Part shown: positions 37,747 through 49,457 of the stretch, one piece after another
How positions within the stretch are numbered: the first letter of the stretch is position 1
How the letters are laid out: each line of letters starts with the position of its first letter
Source of the DNA: Melampsora larici-populina 98AG31
Taxonomy: Eukaryota > Basidiomycota > Pucciniomycetes > Pucciniales > Melampsoraceae
NCBI RefSeq assembly: GCF_000204055.1
Contig: NW_006768791.1
Location: forward strand, 299,094-363,093
DNA: 64,000 nt
Direction of reading: 5' to 3'
Notes under the pieces: model-generated
Databases searched by the model: none
The model's input: the letters and a program-made list of their open reading frames with translations, nothing else
What the model was told of the DNA's origin: nothing
Made by a program: the position numbers and the translations under genes

Positions 37747-38268
37747 CGGGCAACCTCAGCACTCGAACGCATGGTGGAGCTTTCGGTACTTATGATAGAT
37801 ACTACCAAACTAGACGAGAGATCCCGAGATGGCATTGAGGCCGCAAAGGACATGATCAATGGGAAGCACGAAGCTGCACGAGGTGTCTGATTGCTGTTAC
37901 GGATGGATGACATCATGGATGTAGATGTGTTACTTATGAAATGATCTATGTCTTCTTTTGTAATTTCATTATTCGCAGCTTGTGTGCTTTGTCCTTATTT
38001 GCTTTTGGGTGTGTTCTGCGCCGTTGTGGTCGGCGACCTATGTGATTTCATTCTTCCGCAGCGAGTCTCTTGGTTCATATATAATGGGCCTCTCTTTTAT
38101 ATTTTTCTGTCATTCATTCATAGTTGTTTGATTCCATTCTATCGATCAATACGCTCTAACTATTACCTAGTATATATTTTATTCCTGTTCATACGTTCTT
38201 CATTGTGTATCTTGCAAACTTATTTTTCCAACGAAACATACCGCCATCCTCATTCTTTCGCTGAAGTC

Positions 38269-39262
38269 ATGCCTTCGACCAGTAGCTCATCTTCATGCAA
38301 AGTTAATTCGCAGATGCAATCAACCCCAGACACCGGTAATTCCTCCTCCAAAATTCTGCCCTTGTGTATGATGCAATCAACGCCCTTGTGTATGATGCAA
38401 TCAACCCCTAGGTCGCCATCACCTGAAGGTAAGTTTTGCTAATTCCCGTTATCAAAAGCTATGTTGATTCTTCTTCCCTGTTTATATCAGTCAATTGGAC
38501 TGCAGCGGATAATGTCCGTGGTGAAAGTATGTAAATGTTTTGAATAACCCCGCACAAACACTTGATTAACAATGTGCCTTTTAACACAGTAACCTGGATT
38601 GGCACCAGTTACGGTATAGCCTTCTCACCGCGTGGATTTATCGAAGCTCGTACTCGTTACGCCGAACGTGAACGTCTTCGTGCTGCCGCGGCGGATCGTA
38701 GAGAAGAACGTATTCGTGTTGCCGCAGATCTTAGAGATGATCCCGACATCATTGACCCACGACTACGTCCTAATGTAGTCAATGTAGTTGCTCCGGAATA
38801 TCAAGGTAAGTGAAGGACGTCGTGATTCATTTCAGTTCCCAGCTAATGAAATTGAATGAAACAGCGGCGAGGACCCCCAGTCCCACCCCGCAAGGAGGCC
38901 CCAATAGCCCTCTTGTGGAGAGAGAAAGATCACCCGTTGTAATCGATCTCACTGTCAGTCCTCGAGCCCAACGAGAGATGGAACGCCTCAATGAATATAA
39001 TCGCAAGCGCGAACAACGGCAAGCAATGCGCCGCATTATCAAGGTTGTTCAAGACAAGCGAAGAGAAGATTTTCGCGTTCTTCGCGAGGCACTCTATCAG
39101 GTTTACAGCTACCATGGCCCTTACCTGCAAAGACCAGGTGATAAGCAGGCTGCAGCTCAGTTATTACGAGATGGAGGTTTAGGCTCCGAGTTTGTTAATG
39201 ACTTTGATCACGAAGCCAAATGGTTATGGCTTCAAATGCGTGTACGAGGTGCAGCACGTTAG
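38269..39262 (+). CDS. Harbinger-2 third ORF (conserved small protein, unknown)
   Basis: Homologue of the small ORF at 29826-30311. Start MPSTSSSSSCKVNSQMQ at 38269. Four or five exons (introns near 38432-38489, 38528-38588, 38804-38863). The N-terminus contains a 24 bp tandem duplication giving PLCMMQST twice. Middle: RARTRYAERERLRAAAADRR. C-terminus: VIDLTVSPRAQREMERLNEY, then FRVLREALYQVYSYHGPYLQ and PGDKQAAAQLL, ending in WLWLQMRVRGAAR. No enzyme motif is seen; the charged helical tail suggests a protein- or DNA-binding role (inference). Confidence 0.72.
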
Positions 39263-39593
39263 CCGTCAGCATGTTGTTTGTTCCACGGAGATATCTTTAC
39301 GATGTGTTTCTCTTTCTATTTCTCACTCTTTGTTAGCGCAACATCTGATACGGTTCATTTACAACATGTTTTTTTTCTTGTATATAAAATGGTGTACGAT
39401 ATTTGGATATTGATAACGAGAAATTTATGTCGTGTTTAATTCGTCCTCATCTTCTGAAACACCGCGTGTGTATATAGGGATATTGCCACCTCCGTCTTAC
39501 AAGATTTATAGGTGTGCAAGAGAATCACAAAGCCACAAAAAACATACAAATTCGATTTTGAAATATAATAATAGGTGACAATCTTAGATAAAG

Positions 39594-40675
39594 TTAATAT
39601 TTGAATCCCACCGGCTCACTTTGGGCGCGTATTCCACCTGGAAATCATTAAATTAAACACAGTAACATCAATAAATATCAAGATGTATATAATATATCGT
39701 GAGATGAAAGTCCGATAGACTCACGATGGATTCCGGTGTTGCGATTGGGCAACGTGGCCGTGATGACCTCCACGTGTTCATCTTCATCGACATTTTCATG
39801 AATGCTCGCATGTTCTTGAATGTTCGCTTCGGCTAACAATTTATTTGATCAGTATGATTATAATAGTATCAATGCGACAGATACTTACGAGTGCCTTCAT
39901 TCCAAGTTACCTCGATGGCCAACTCGTGACTCGCAACAGTAGTGGTTTGAGATAAGTCAATGATGGCCGACTTGTGAGTCGCAACAGTAGTCGCAACAGT
40001 AGTCGCAACAGTTGTTGTTTGCGAACATAAGTCAATGATGGTCGACTCGTGAGTCGCAACAGTGCTTTGAGTGGGACCTTGTGTTGGGCTCGACGTAGCA
40101 ATCACAACAGTGCTTTGAGTGGGTTGTATTTGGCTCGACGTAGCTGCAATCACACATCAGGTCAAAATTTGTGAAGAGAGGAATGAAGATTGGAGACTTT
40201 CACGAAAGCCTTACCGGCTGCCTCGATGGAGTCAAGGAGGTCGATATCATCGGAAGACAGGTTGAAATCAGCTTCAATCGCTGGGTCAATAAATTAATAA
40301 CTTGATGATCAGTCCTCAAGTTATTTTGTAATATCATATTAGAGCGAAGTACATACCCTCTTTGGCTGCCAGAGCGGCTAGTTGTTCCTTAGTCATGCGC
40401 AACATGCCCTTGGTGTAGGTCTTGCCGTTGATCGAACGGCGCCAATCTTGAAACGGCGGCGCGCGAGGAAACGGTTTCTCGCTGATACATGGCCGTCTGT
40501 GACCAAACTCGGCACAGTCGAGGCACTGGTCCAATCCGGCACGGATGCATGGGTGAGATTTCTCGTTAATGTCCCATCTGAAGATTTCTGATTTCGAGCA
40601 AGGATCAAGGTTGCGAAAAAATTCGAGCTCTTGGGGGGTGGGGTGCTCCCACCACCTGGGACGAAGATGCATCAT
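39594..40675 (-). CDS. Harbinger-2 fourth ORF: Cys-containing protein with VAT repeats
   Basis: No named family recognised. Start MMHLRPRWWEHPTPQELEFF at 40675. First exon has spaced cysteines: DPCSKSEIF, HPCIRAGLDQCLDCAEFGHR and RPCISEKPF, a possible zinc-binding cluster, then GKTYTKGMLRMTKEQLAALA. After introns the reading continues with SSDDIDLLDSIEAA (about 40265-40215), a Thr/Val-rich tract with repeated QTTTVATTVATT and ATHxSxIIDL (about 40145-39893), an acidic exon (EHASIHENVDEDEHVEVI, about 39820-39760) and a short last exon ending at 39594. Absent from Harbinger-1. Exons were joined by eye. Confidence 0.55.
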
Positions 40676-41518
40676 GATTAATATGTAATGTAATGTAAGA
40701 GGGAATAAGGAAGAGGTAATAAATAAGAAGGATTGAAAGAGAAAGCAGTAAAATAAATAAGAGGAAAGAAGTAGAGGAAAGAAGTGATGTTGAAGGGGAA
40801 GCATGGAATAAATCAAACGAAGAACGAGGAGATGAAGAACTACTTATAAGACGATAAGTGACCTCCAATCACGTCGAAATACGCGTTTGGTTAAGATATC
40901 CATCATTATGATATCGTATCGTAAAATCATAATATATCCTGTGTCTCTTGTGACTCATGTGTACAAAAATGATTATTTGTTACGCTGTCGAACTCAGACT
41001 TTGATGTTCTGAAGTAACCTGGCTAGAGGGCTTCCCGCTCAAACTGCCACATGCCTAGAATGATAAAACGTATGTATATAAGATTGGTACATTGAAAATA
41101 ATATATAAACAAATCAAAATCATCCATAACAAGAGGAGAAAAGGTCGATCAAAAAAAAAAACAAATCAATATCAACACCAAATAAGCGGCATGGAAAAAT
41201 GAAATGAGGAGGAGGGGAAAGTAAGATATCGCGTTATCAAACTTTGTACAATGAAAACACACATCAATCAATATCCACAAGGCAACAAATCAAAAACCAC
41301 GAGATTGAAAAGACGTAGAGGAAAAACATCGTCAAAGTTTGTACATTGAAAACTCACATCATTAGCACAAAACAAGAAATGCGAGATGGAAAACACGGGA
41401 GTTAGAGGATGAAAGTAACATATATTGTTGACACGGAACAAAAGGAAGGGAATAGATGACTATTTGAGAACGTAATGGTTAAAAGTTAGAAGATTGTGCA
41501 ATGTAAACACGGGCCCAA

Positions 41519-42985
41519 TCAGTCTTCTTCAGCTCTAAATACGTTCCATAGGTGTTCAACAAGGTCATCGCGTAAATTGTGGTGCGCTTGAGGGTTACGG
41601 AAGGCAGTCCGTCCTTCTTTGAAACGGACGTAAGTTCGTGGTAGACGGACGGGTGGCACAGGGGGGGGAACGAATATATGAACATCGTTTGCCCCTCGTG
41701 GTTCATCACGCTGATCTTCTACAATCATATTGTGCAAAATTATGCAGCAATTCATGATGAGCTCCAGATGCGCCGGCTGCCACATCCTACAGGGGCCTTT
41801 GATGATGGCAAAACGAGCTTGAAGCACACCGAAAGCACGTTCTACATCTTTGCGAACGGCTTCCTGCACTTGAGAGAACAGCTAAATTAGAGGCTTAGTT
41901 AGCCTTCGAAAAAAACTCGATTTAGACCACACATTAATGAGATGTCGGACACACCTTTGGTTTCTCATCTTGAGGACTACTGAACGTCTTAATTAATGTT
42001 GACCAGTCTGGATAGATGCCGTCGGTAAGGTAATAAGCAGTTTTGTATACTTTTCCGTTGACCGTGAACTCGCAGGGAGGCGCGTTGCCTAAAGATAGAT
42101 CTTGGAAAAGGTGTGACCGGTCGAGAACATTGATGTCGTTCAAACTGCCAGGTAGGCCGAAGAAAGAGTGCCAGATCCAGAGATCTTGGGTGGCCACAAC
42201 CTCGAGAACCAACGACGGAGTCCCCTCTTTACCAGTATAGTGTCCTTGCAACGCTTTGGGGCAGTTCGTCCACTCCCAATGCATGCAATCAAGGGAACCA
42301 AGCATACCAGGAAACCCACGTTCAGCATTGACGGCCAGGATTCTTTCGACATCGTCAGGAGAAGGGCTGCGTTGATACTGAGCCTTGTAAGCCTGAATGA
42401 CACCGAAGCAAAATCTCTTAAGAGACTCTATGGCGGTTGATTCCCCAATTCGAAGATATTTGTCTTGAGCATCAGCAGATGTTCCATACGCAAGTTGACG
42501 TAGGGCGGCGGCACACTTCTGGTACGGCGATAAACCAAGTTTCCCTGCGGTTGGTTCAAACAAACGAAGCAATTTCAATATAAAAGATCACGAAACAAAA
42601 ATTAACCACCTGAAAGAGCGAGAGGCATACCTGTACAGTCCCTTCTTTGGGTGAAATACGGGTCCTGCTCTCCTAGCTTCTGGGCGATACGGCAAAAGAG
42701 TCGGCGACTCATTCTAAACCGCCTCCGAAACAATAGTTCGCTATACACCGGCGTCACATCGAAATAGTCTCTCATCAAGCCAATATTGCCCTGGACCGCA
42801 TCCCCAGGCAGGTTTTGGGATCTGCCTGGACAAGACCCACCAGGACCCCGTGGTATATGGGAAACGTAGAGATACGCCTGCAAATCAGGGGAGTGATTGG
42901 CCAAAGCGACGATGAACTCTCTTTGAAGGCCAGCGCACACAGCGTATTGAGCTAAGAAGTTTGGGGTAATGATTCCGTTATTCAT
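41519..42985 (-). CDS. Harbinger-2 transposase (HARBI1-like DDE nuclease)
   Basis: Start MNNGIITPNFLAQYAVCAGL at 42985; three exons (introns near 42632-42548 and 41951-41886), about 435 residues; stop at 41519. Seen: RRRFRMSRRLFCRIAQKL, GKLGLSPYQKCAAALRQLAY, first Asp in FPGMLGSLDCMHWEWTNCP, second Asp in LPGSLNDINVLDRSHLF, TDGIYPDWSTLIKTF, Glu in AVRKDVERAFGVLQARF, and MWQPAHLELIMNCCIILHNM. The same intron positions as the Harbinger-1 copy. No stop or frame break seen, so both Harbinger transposases here are open. Confidence 0.92.
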
Positions 42986-43661
42986 ACTGAATATTGAGGT
43001 TAATGAAGTAAAAAATTATAGACAACTAGAAGGAAGGCAAAGGAAAATATATGGGACAGGATGAGTATGAGGAAGAAAGGACGCCGTTGTGATAAATGGA
43101 ATCCCTTATATGTATTGTCATAATTAAGCGAGACCGTGGTGAGATCAATCACCACGTGGCTCAATCAATAATCAAAGGATGAAAGAGGCTACCTCATCAC
43201 CTCTTTCAATCAAAGAGGTTCGTAGTATTCATTGAGGTGACAACACAGGTGGTGTTTATCGTATCACCACTTTCCACAGGATGTGTTCACAGTCAATGAG
43301 AGACCAATCAAACCTTCAAAAGGTTGGTCTCGTGCGCTTTTGGCGTTTTTGGCAGGAGCACGACCTTGGAAGTCCCTGCATCAAGTGCGCGGTGGAGGGA
43401 ATCCTTTTATATGAAAAAATACAGCCTACTGTATGTTTTCAGACGAGCCTGTATGCCTTTTGGCGATTCAGGACCGTTGGAGATGCTCTGAGCCTGGGAA
43501 TGTGTCATTTCACAAAAAACACGTTCGCACACAAGCTTCTGTGTGCGAACTTGGACTCGGCGTTGGATGTGGTTTTGCCGAATAACACCTGTACACCTTA
43601 CGTTTTTGACATAAACGTAAGTTTTAGTCATTCAGCTTCGGTAGCATTGGAGATGCTCTTA

Positions 43662-44155
43662 TTGTCTCAAAAAAATGCCATTAGATCTTACAACGGCTGT
43701 AATCAGTCAGGGTCAAGGTCACAGACGCCGCCGGAGTAATATCCCTCCGGGTTCATCCTTCATCTCCCTTCTTACAAACTACTCGTTGTACCGAATCACA
43801 TGCATGCCATAACTTCATCGCCACTTTGAAACGGGTTGAGAAACGGTTGGACATGGCTTGAAGTGCTCCGCGGGATTTATGTCAAATCCACAAACCAGTT
43901 CACCTCGAGCAACGTTGTAGGCTCAGGAGATCAAGCCGGATTTGTCAATTGATATCTCACCATGGATCTCCTGTGAATGAATTCATTGGGAGTGATACGT
44001 AAATTTGAAAACTTTCAAAGAGAGACGGAGAGAGAGAGAGAAAGAGTCATGAAAGTTTGTCGATTTGAGTCTTATCTGGAAAATTCAAATTAGCTTTTTG
44101 TTGACCTTCAAGCTTTAGTTGATACAAAGCTAACCAACAGAACTCAAAATAAAGA
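43662..44155. other. Gap between the transposon nest and the MFS gene
   Basis: No gene. Starts directly after the TTA duplication of Harbinger-1. Holds a GA-rich tract at 44018-44046. It should contain the promoter of the transporter gene. Confidence 0.4.
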
Positions 44156-47100
44156 ATGACTTCCTTGAACATGAAAACCGTTTCAATCTACGACCCAGTT
44201 TGTGATATCTTCTCTTTTCAGTACTTGCTTCATCAACTTCTCAACTGAATAAACCTTTCTCTTCTCATTTATCACAGGAACATCCATTACATGAATCTAC
44301 TCGTAGGTCTATAGTCAAGAAAGTCGACTTACATGTCCTCCCAGGTACATCATTTCTTATCTCCACTTCTCGCAATCATCTAAAAAAACACTGATCTGTT
44401 CTTGATGTTTTATCATAGGCCTTTCACTATTATGGCTGGCTTGCTTCCGTAAGTCTTGACATAGCAAGCAAATCTTCTAAAGACCATTACGTTTGATGTT
44501 GGACCGGAACCTCATTCCTTGGCCTTCCCAAAATGCACAATCCTTTTTGAAAATCACTTTACCATCACCCTAGTTGACCGAACAAACGTTGGGAATGCAA
44601 ATGTCAGTCTATCATGCAGTAAAAATGACCACAGTTCTCTTACAAGATATTTCATAGGCCGGTGGAATGGCTGAGAGCTTGGGACTGGTAGGCTTACAAT
44701 ATAATATCGGACTGGCGGTCTTGTAAGTACTCTGGTTACATAGTGTCCTGATATCCGATATGATTTGTTCGCAACATAGACTTTGGTACCCCTCTGATAT
44801 CTTTTTCTTGCTTCTCGATTTGATTGGGTTTTGATTCGATCATCCAAAAGCTACACCTCGTATATCGCTTCTGAACTTCCTTCTAATTATCTACTGAAGC
44901 GAGTGGGCGCAAAGGTCAGTTTTTAAAACTCCTTCTTCTTGTCATTCGACTGCTGAGCTACGGATTGTTTTGTACTCTTGATAGCTATGGCTTCCGTTCT
45001 TGGTTGCGAGTTGGGGTATGTGATGTCTTTGATCCCCTGGAGGAAGCCTCAAGGAATGTTCTGTGAGAGATGTAGCCAATAATGAGGCTTCTATCTTGAT
45101 GACCTGTAGGCGTTATCACTATCCTCATGGCGTTTATGAAAAATTATTCGTCCCTCATTGCTTGTCGGTTTTTCTTAGGTATGAGGCACATTCTCTGTCC
45201 ACTCAACGGACACCTAAGTATGAGGCGCACATACTTATTGACGTTTACAACTTTCATTTTGTTTGCTGGTTTGTTGCTACAGGCTTGTTTGAAGGTGGGC
45301 TCTTGCCTGTAGGTCTCTAAGCATTTTGCAATTAGCTCATCAGAAGAAGGAATAGCTTCCTATAAATTAACGAATCCTCGCTTCTGCGCGTATACAAAAA
45401 TCAGGGAATGGTATGTATGAATTTGCCCCTAGATTGAAAACATTTCTTGTCAGCGCCGCAATCCTTCTCACATTACTCCTTTATCGCACAGGTGATGTAT
45501 CTCTCAACTATGTATAAACGAAATGAACTTCAGCTTCGAGTAGGAGTGTTCTTTGCATTTGCATCTCTTAGTGGGGCTTTCGGAGGTCTCTTAGCTTACG
45601 GAATCGAACGGATGGACGGGGTTCGCGGTCTCAAAGGTCTGTCGTTCAGCTCAATGTTTTTGCATGTCATTCTGCCGTCAAATATATAATATGAATGCCA
45701 TTTCGTGGACCTCTTTTCTGTTTGAAATTTGATCACGTCTATCTTAACAGGGTGGCAGTAAGTTTTAGCGTTCTTTGATAGTTCGAGCCGAGTCTATAAA
45801 GTTATGCCGTCTTGCATATATTCATGGACATCTTCACTATCGAATTACGAGCTGACAATTGATTTTTAACGCCATCACTCATTTTATCATGCAAAAACAG
45901 ATGGATATTTATTTGGGAAGGCATTGGCACCGTCTTGGTCGCGATATTTGCAGTTTATTATATGCCCAAAGATCTCGCCACTGCTTCCTTCCTCACTCCA
46001 GAAGAACGTCACTTTGCGGGTAGGCTAGTTATCCTCAGCTATCTTTGTATACTTCATGTTCAAGCTGATTGTGACTTTTTTGATTTGTCCTGGCAGTCAA
46101 AAGATTAGATTATCATTGGAAGACTCCAACAAACAGCTTCGATCAAAAAGGCATTGTGCATCAAACTGATTCAAATCTCCAATCGGATAGTCCGGAGTAC
46201 GCGACAGATTCTCAAGAGAAAAGAAAGTCAGAGGAAGATAAGATGGACGAGAATAAGAAACATCAGTCGATCGACGAAGAGTTTGAAATGTATGAAGTGA
46301 TTCGAGGTTTTAAGGAACCTCAAGTTTGGATCACGGGAATTGGTTACTTAGGCATATTGGTTTGTCTATACTCTTTCGCCTTGTTCTTGTGAGTCCCAAA
46401 TTATTCGAGCGTTGTCCCACCCAAGCCTCTCTTGACAAATGAGACTTTTCACATTCTAAATTCTAATACGCACTTGTGGAATTTTTTAATCGATATAGAC
46501 CTACCAGTCAGTCTCTGCATACATTTCGTATTTCTTTTTTTGAATTGCTCATCTGGATTTGACTTTATCTTCCTTCTTGCTTTGCGTATCTCGCTCAACT
46601 CCCTTCGTCTCAATCATCAAACAGTCGTATTGGGCATGGGATATTCAGGCCTGAATGCTCAACTCTTCTCTTCCTTCCCATACCTACCGGCATCTGTATT
46701 GGTGGTGATCGTAGCCTTCATAGGTGATCGGTTACAATCTAGAGCTCCTGTCATCCTATTTCTGACTCCCATCGCGATGTTAGGATGTGAGTAGTTTGCT
46801 TGCCCACTCCAAGCTTTAGCTTCATGAAAATTTAGCTGATTTGATGTTGTCTTTTCATCTCGCACCAATCTTGCAGATATTATCTGTATCACCATAGATT
46901 CCAATCATGCGCGATATGCGGGTGTTTTTTTGATGGCTGCGGGTATATATCCTTCTGTACCTTCCGTTCTTTGCATCCTTCCCAACAATGTAGCAGGGAT
47001 GACTAAAAGGAGCACAGTCACAGCATTACACTTGATGGTCAGATCAATTCTAATTTCCAATCATTTTTTCTGCAACTCAACTACACATCATGTGAATTCT

Positions 47101-47436
47101 GACTTATTTTCACCATCATTCCAAACTTTCCTGTCCTTGACCACGCTCTCATCAATCATTAATCAGATCTCAAACTGTGGAGGATTTGTAGCCACATTCA
47201 TTTATACACATGAACAAGCACCAAAGTATAAAAAAGGACATTCGATTGCCTTGGGATTTATGGTACTTGCTTGGGTTATGTTCTTTGTGAATTCGATTTA
47301 TTGTTGGACAGAAAATCAAGCTAGATCTCAACATAAAAGGGATCATAATTTGGCTAAATATGATCAATTAGTTAAAGATGGTAAGACTAAAGCGCCTATT
47401 GGTGATCGAGATCCTGGTTTCAGATTTACGATTTAG
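44156..47436 (+). CDS. MFS permease, Dal5/TNA1 (anion:cation symporter) family
   Basis: Plasma-membrane uptake carrier of the allantoate/nicotinate permease family; the exact substrate cannot be told from sequence. Many exons. The first exon is uncertain (MTSLNMKTVSIYDP at 44156). Seen: HPLHESTRRSIVKKVDLHVL (about 44281-44340), the loop DRTNVGNAN (about 44575), AGGMAESLGLVGLQYNIGLA, SYIASELPSNYLLKRVGAK, ITILMAFMKNYSSLIACRFF, GLFEGGLLP, YKRNELQLRVGVFFAFASLS, WIFIWEGIGTVLVAIFAVYY, an acidic central loop (about 46180-46290), LPASVLVVIVAFIGDRLQSR, GVFLMAAGIYPSVPSVLCIL, and the tail ending DRDPGFRFTI with the stop at 47434-47436. Motif order fits 12 membrane segments. No stop inside the recognisable exons. 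Confidence 0.87.
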
Positions 47437-47647
47437 TGCAAGATTTGAATGATGATTTTTTTGTATAGTTTTTATCACATGTGCATGATGCTTATAGTTA
47501 TTTTATATTAGGTTCATAAATTTGTAGATGATATCTTAGGACTTCTTTCTTTGCAAGCAAGTGTTTGATATCTTTCTTATACAGTTTTTTTAAGATGTTA
47601 GTTGATACTTAGATAGGTAAGTGGAATTGTCTATCTAGACATTTACA

Positions 47648-47850
47648 GTACTCAAAGTTGTGTATACTTTGCTGTGCATAGTTTTCTTTTCTTTTTTCAC
47701 AACTTCACACAACCAGGGAAAACTATGTTTTTGGCTTAAAAGTACATATCCTTGAGCTTCAATCAAGAAACATACTTTTTCCAAGTTGTTTGTAGTTGTG
47801 AAAAAACACAAAAAAACTATGCACGGCAAAGTATACACAACTTTGAGTAC
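47648..47850. repeat. 203 bp fold-back element (MITE)
   Basis: Arms of about 58 bp: left GTACTCAAAGTTGTGTATAC (continuing through CTTTGCTGTGCATAG to TTTTTTCACAACT) and the near-exact complement on the right, ending CACAACTTTGAGTAC. A few mismatches. About 90 bp loop. No target duplication was found. It sits about 210 bp past the MFS stop codon. Confidence 0.8.
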
Positions 47851-49256
47851 CGTTATTCTCCCATCTGGGAAAAGGTCAATGTTTATTGCCTGGTTGACCT
47901 ATAGGAATGATACAATGAAGCTCTTGCTATCTCTTTTTAGAAGTGATCTAACTGTAATGCATGCATCAAAGATGGTGTTAAGTTATTCAACGCACAAAGG
48001 AAGCTCTCAATATTGGGTGTAACTGAGTTTGTGTCAAGTCAATTGCTGACGTTGACCAGCTCAAGAACAGTGCGGGAATCTGATAAGTTTTCAGCAGATT
48101 TATTTGAAAGAAAGCTTGAATAGGCTTGACTGATTAGGAGCATATGCATCTACAAGTTTGTAGAAGTTTGTCCTAAATTTTTTCACTGCTCTCAGTTCAC
48201 TGTGCTCCACTCAATGTGCAAGAGCAATTGGAGGAAGAAGGAAATACAAGCCTCTCATGATTCGGGACCCAAGCTTTCACCTTTATATATATGTTATGAT
48301 CCATATATCTGCAATGCACTTTAATCTCACAAAAAGATCTGTTACCCCAGAAAGTCCACAGAAACCTGAGATCATACCAAGCCTCCCTATCACTCCTACT
48401 GGGAAACAGATGTTCAGCACAGGCTGGCACACAATAATGTATGGTTGAAAGCATCTCCACCATTGGTGTTTGTGGAGACTGCCTCAAGAAGCTTGACAAT
48501 GATGTAGCACCTGCCACTACTGACACCAATCATCTGCCAAGTGCTTCCAGAAATCATGCATTTAATAATCACATATCAGTAGTAGACAAGAAGAAGGATT
48601 CACAGGCACTTTGAAACTGCTTTGCTCCAGCAAAATCACAGCAACGTCAAGGCCTCTCACATCTGAATCAACCAGCTCTGTCTTTGTCTTCTGCTTCAAA
48701 TCAACCAAAAACCTCAGCCACTCAACCAGTATACACTTTCACTGCAAAGTTGGCAATGTATCACCATGGCTGTATCAGTTGAACGTTCTTTGCTCACCAT
48801 GCAGCACAAATCAAAATGTCAATCACTGGAGTCAAATCTGATCAGCTTCTCTGGATCAAAGCTTTGTCAAATCTTTGAACAGTTGTCTAATGAACTACAA
48901 GACATAAGGAACAACATTCCAACATATCCACTCTTCTTCCAATCTGATTACTTCTATATCACGTCAACTACTTGTCCTCCTTTTAAGATCACAGCTGAAA
49001 AGATCAAAGAACCTCTTGGTAAGACATGTAATGGACTTGAGCTTATCTTTCAGGGTGATAAACACAACAAAGATTATCCTCCAACCAAAGAAAAGCTGAA
49101 AAAAAGGAAGGAACTAGAAAAAAAACACCAAAAAACAAAACAAACCTTCAACTTCTGAAGAAGAACTTGATAGTGTTTCTAGCTCAGAGTCCTGTGTAAA
49201 AAAGCAAGCATAGAAACCTAAATACAATTCACCAGCCTCTTCTTAAACCAAGGTTT
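47851..49256. other. Repeat-derived sequence upstream of the Tet-like relic
   Basis: A 130-codon plus-strand frame at 48766-49158 (with SNELQDIRNNIPTYPLFFQS and a Lys/Glu-rich end) may be part of the same decayed gene as the Tet-like domain downstream, but I cannot prove it. No other gene was seen. Confidence 0.3.
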
Positions 49257-49457
49257 ATGGATTATTCTAGCCCAGAAACTCTAGAACTACTGAGAAGAAT
49301 TCTTACAATACAAGACCAACACAAGAAGAAACTATCTGTCTCAACCTTGTGTCAAAATCAAAATTATCAAGCCAATTTCATGGGACCACCATCTTTCTTA
49401 CCTTCAAGTACCAAATCAAGTATATTCACATTGAACAATGGATCAACACACCTCATT

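Larger units (their letters stand above)
33513..37890 (+). pseudogene. Harbinger-2 SANT/NAM protein gene, interrupted by hAT-1
   Basis: Start MHSSYTSSPHGHDNSDN at 33513, two short introns, then a long exon from about 33770. Seen: Ser/Pro/Asn-rich N-terminus, the Myb-like block FKTSALEQLCRSWLNVSEDA (about 34234-34293), FWKKVTDDFNSRVPEE, SRWGSLNHAMAKFAGCL, RESGKTPRDQFVDALDLY and a basic KKAKRNRIAKPNA. hAT-1 interrupts the frame after GERAT; the gene resumes at 37755 with SALERMVELSVLMIDTTKLD and ends at the stop at 37888-37890. Joining across the duplication keeps the frame, and the tail matches the C-terminus of the Harbinger-1 homologue. Apart from the insertion no lesion was seen. Confidence 0.85.
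32792..43488. mobile_element. Harbinger-2: PIF/Harbinger transposon nested in Harbinger-1
   Basis: The left end is GAGCATCTCCAACGG (32792-32806); the right end is the exact complement CCGTTGGAGATGCTC (43474-43488). The TGA duplications are at 32789-32791 and 43489-43491. Total 10.7 kb, of which 2.89 kb is the nested hAT-1; own length is about 7.8 kb. Four genes: SANT protein (plus, split by hAT-1), third ORF (plus), Cys-containing fourth ORF (minus) and transposase (minus). Its map is the reverse of Harbinger-1. A perfect subterminal hairpin lies at 32808-32855. Confidence 0.88.
27505..43658. mobile_element. Harbinger-1: PIF/Harbinger transposon, split by a nested Harbinger
   Basis: The left end is GAGCATCTCCAATG (27505-27518); the right end is the exact complement CATTGGAGATGCTC (43645-43658). 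The TTA target duplications are at 27502-27504 and 43659-43661. Own sequence is 27505-32791 plus about 43492-43658, about 5.45 kb. It encodes a HARBI1-like transposase (plus), a SANT/NAM-type protein (minus) and a third small protein (minus). Harbinger-2 is inserted about 170 bp from the right end. The remaining right arm carries a hairpin, GTTCGCACACAAG/CTTCTGTGTGCGAAC (43526-43552). It inserted at the TTA next to the Pack-type element's right end. Confidence 0.88.

Noticed and set aside
37948..38268. Hydrophobic N-terminal extension of the Harbinger-2 third ORF
   Set aside because: The membrane-like stretch is probably untranslated leader; the ATG at 38269 begins a sequence more like the rest of the gene.
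48448..48468. AGCATCTCCACCATTGG, resembling a Harbinger end
   Set aside because: No inverted partner or triplet duplication could be found nearby; treated as chance or a lone relic.
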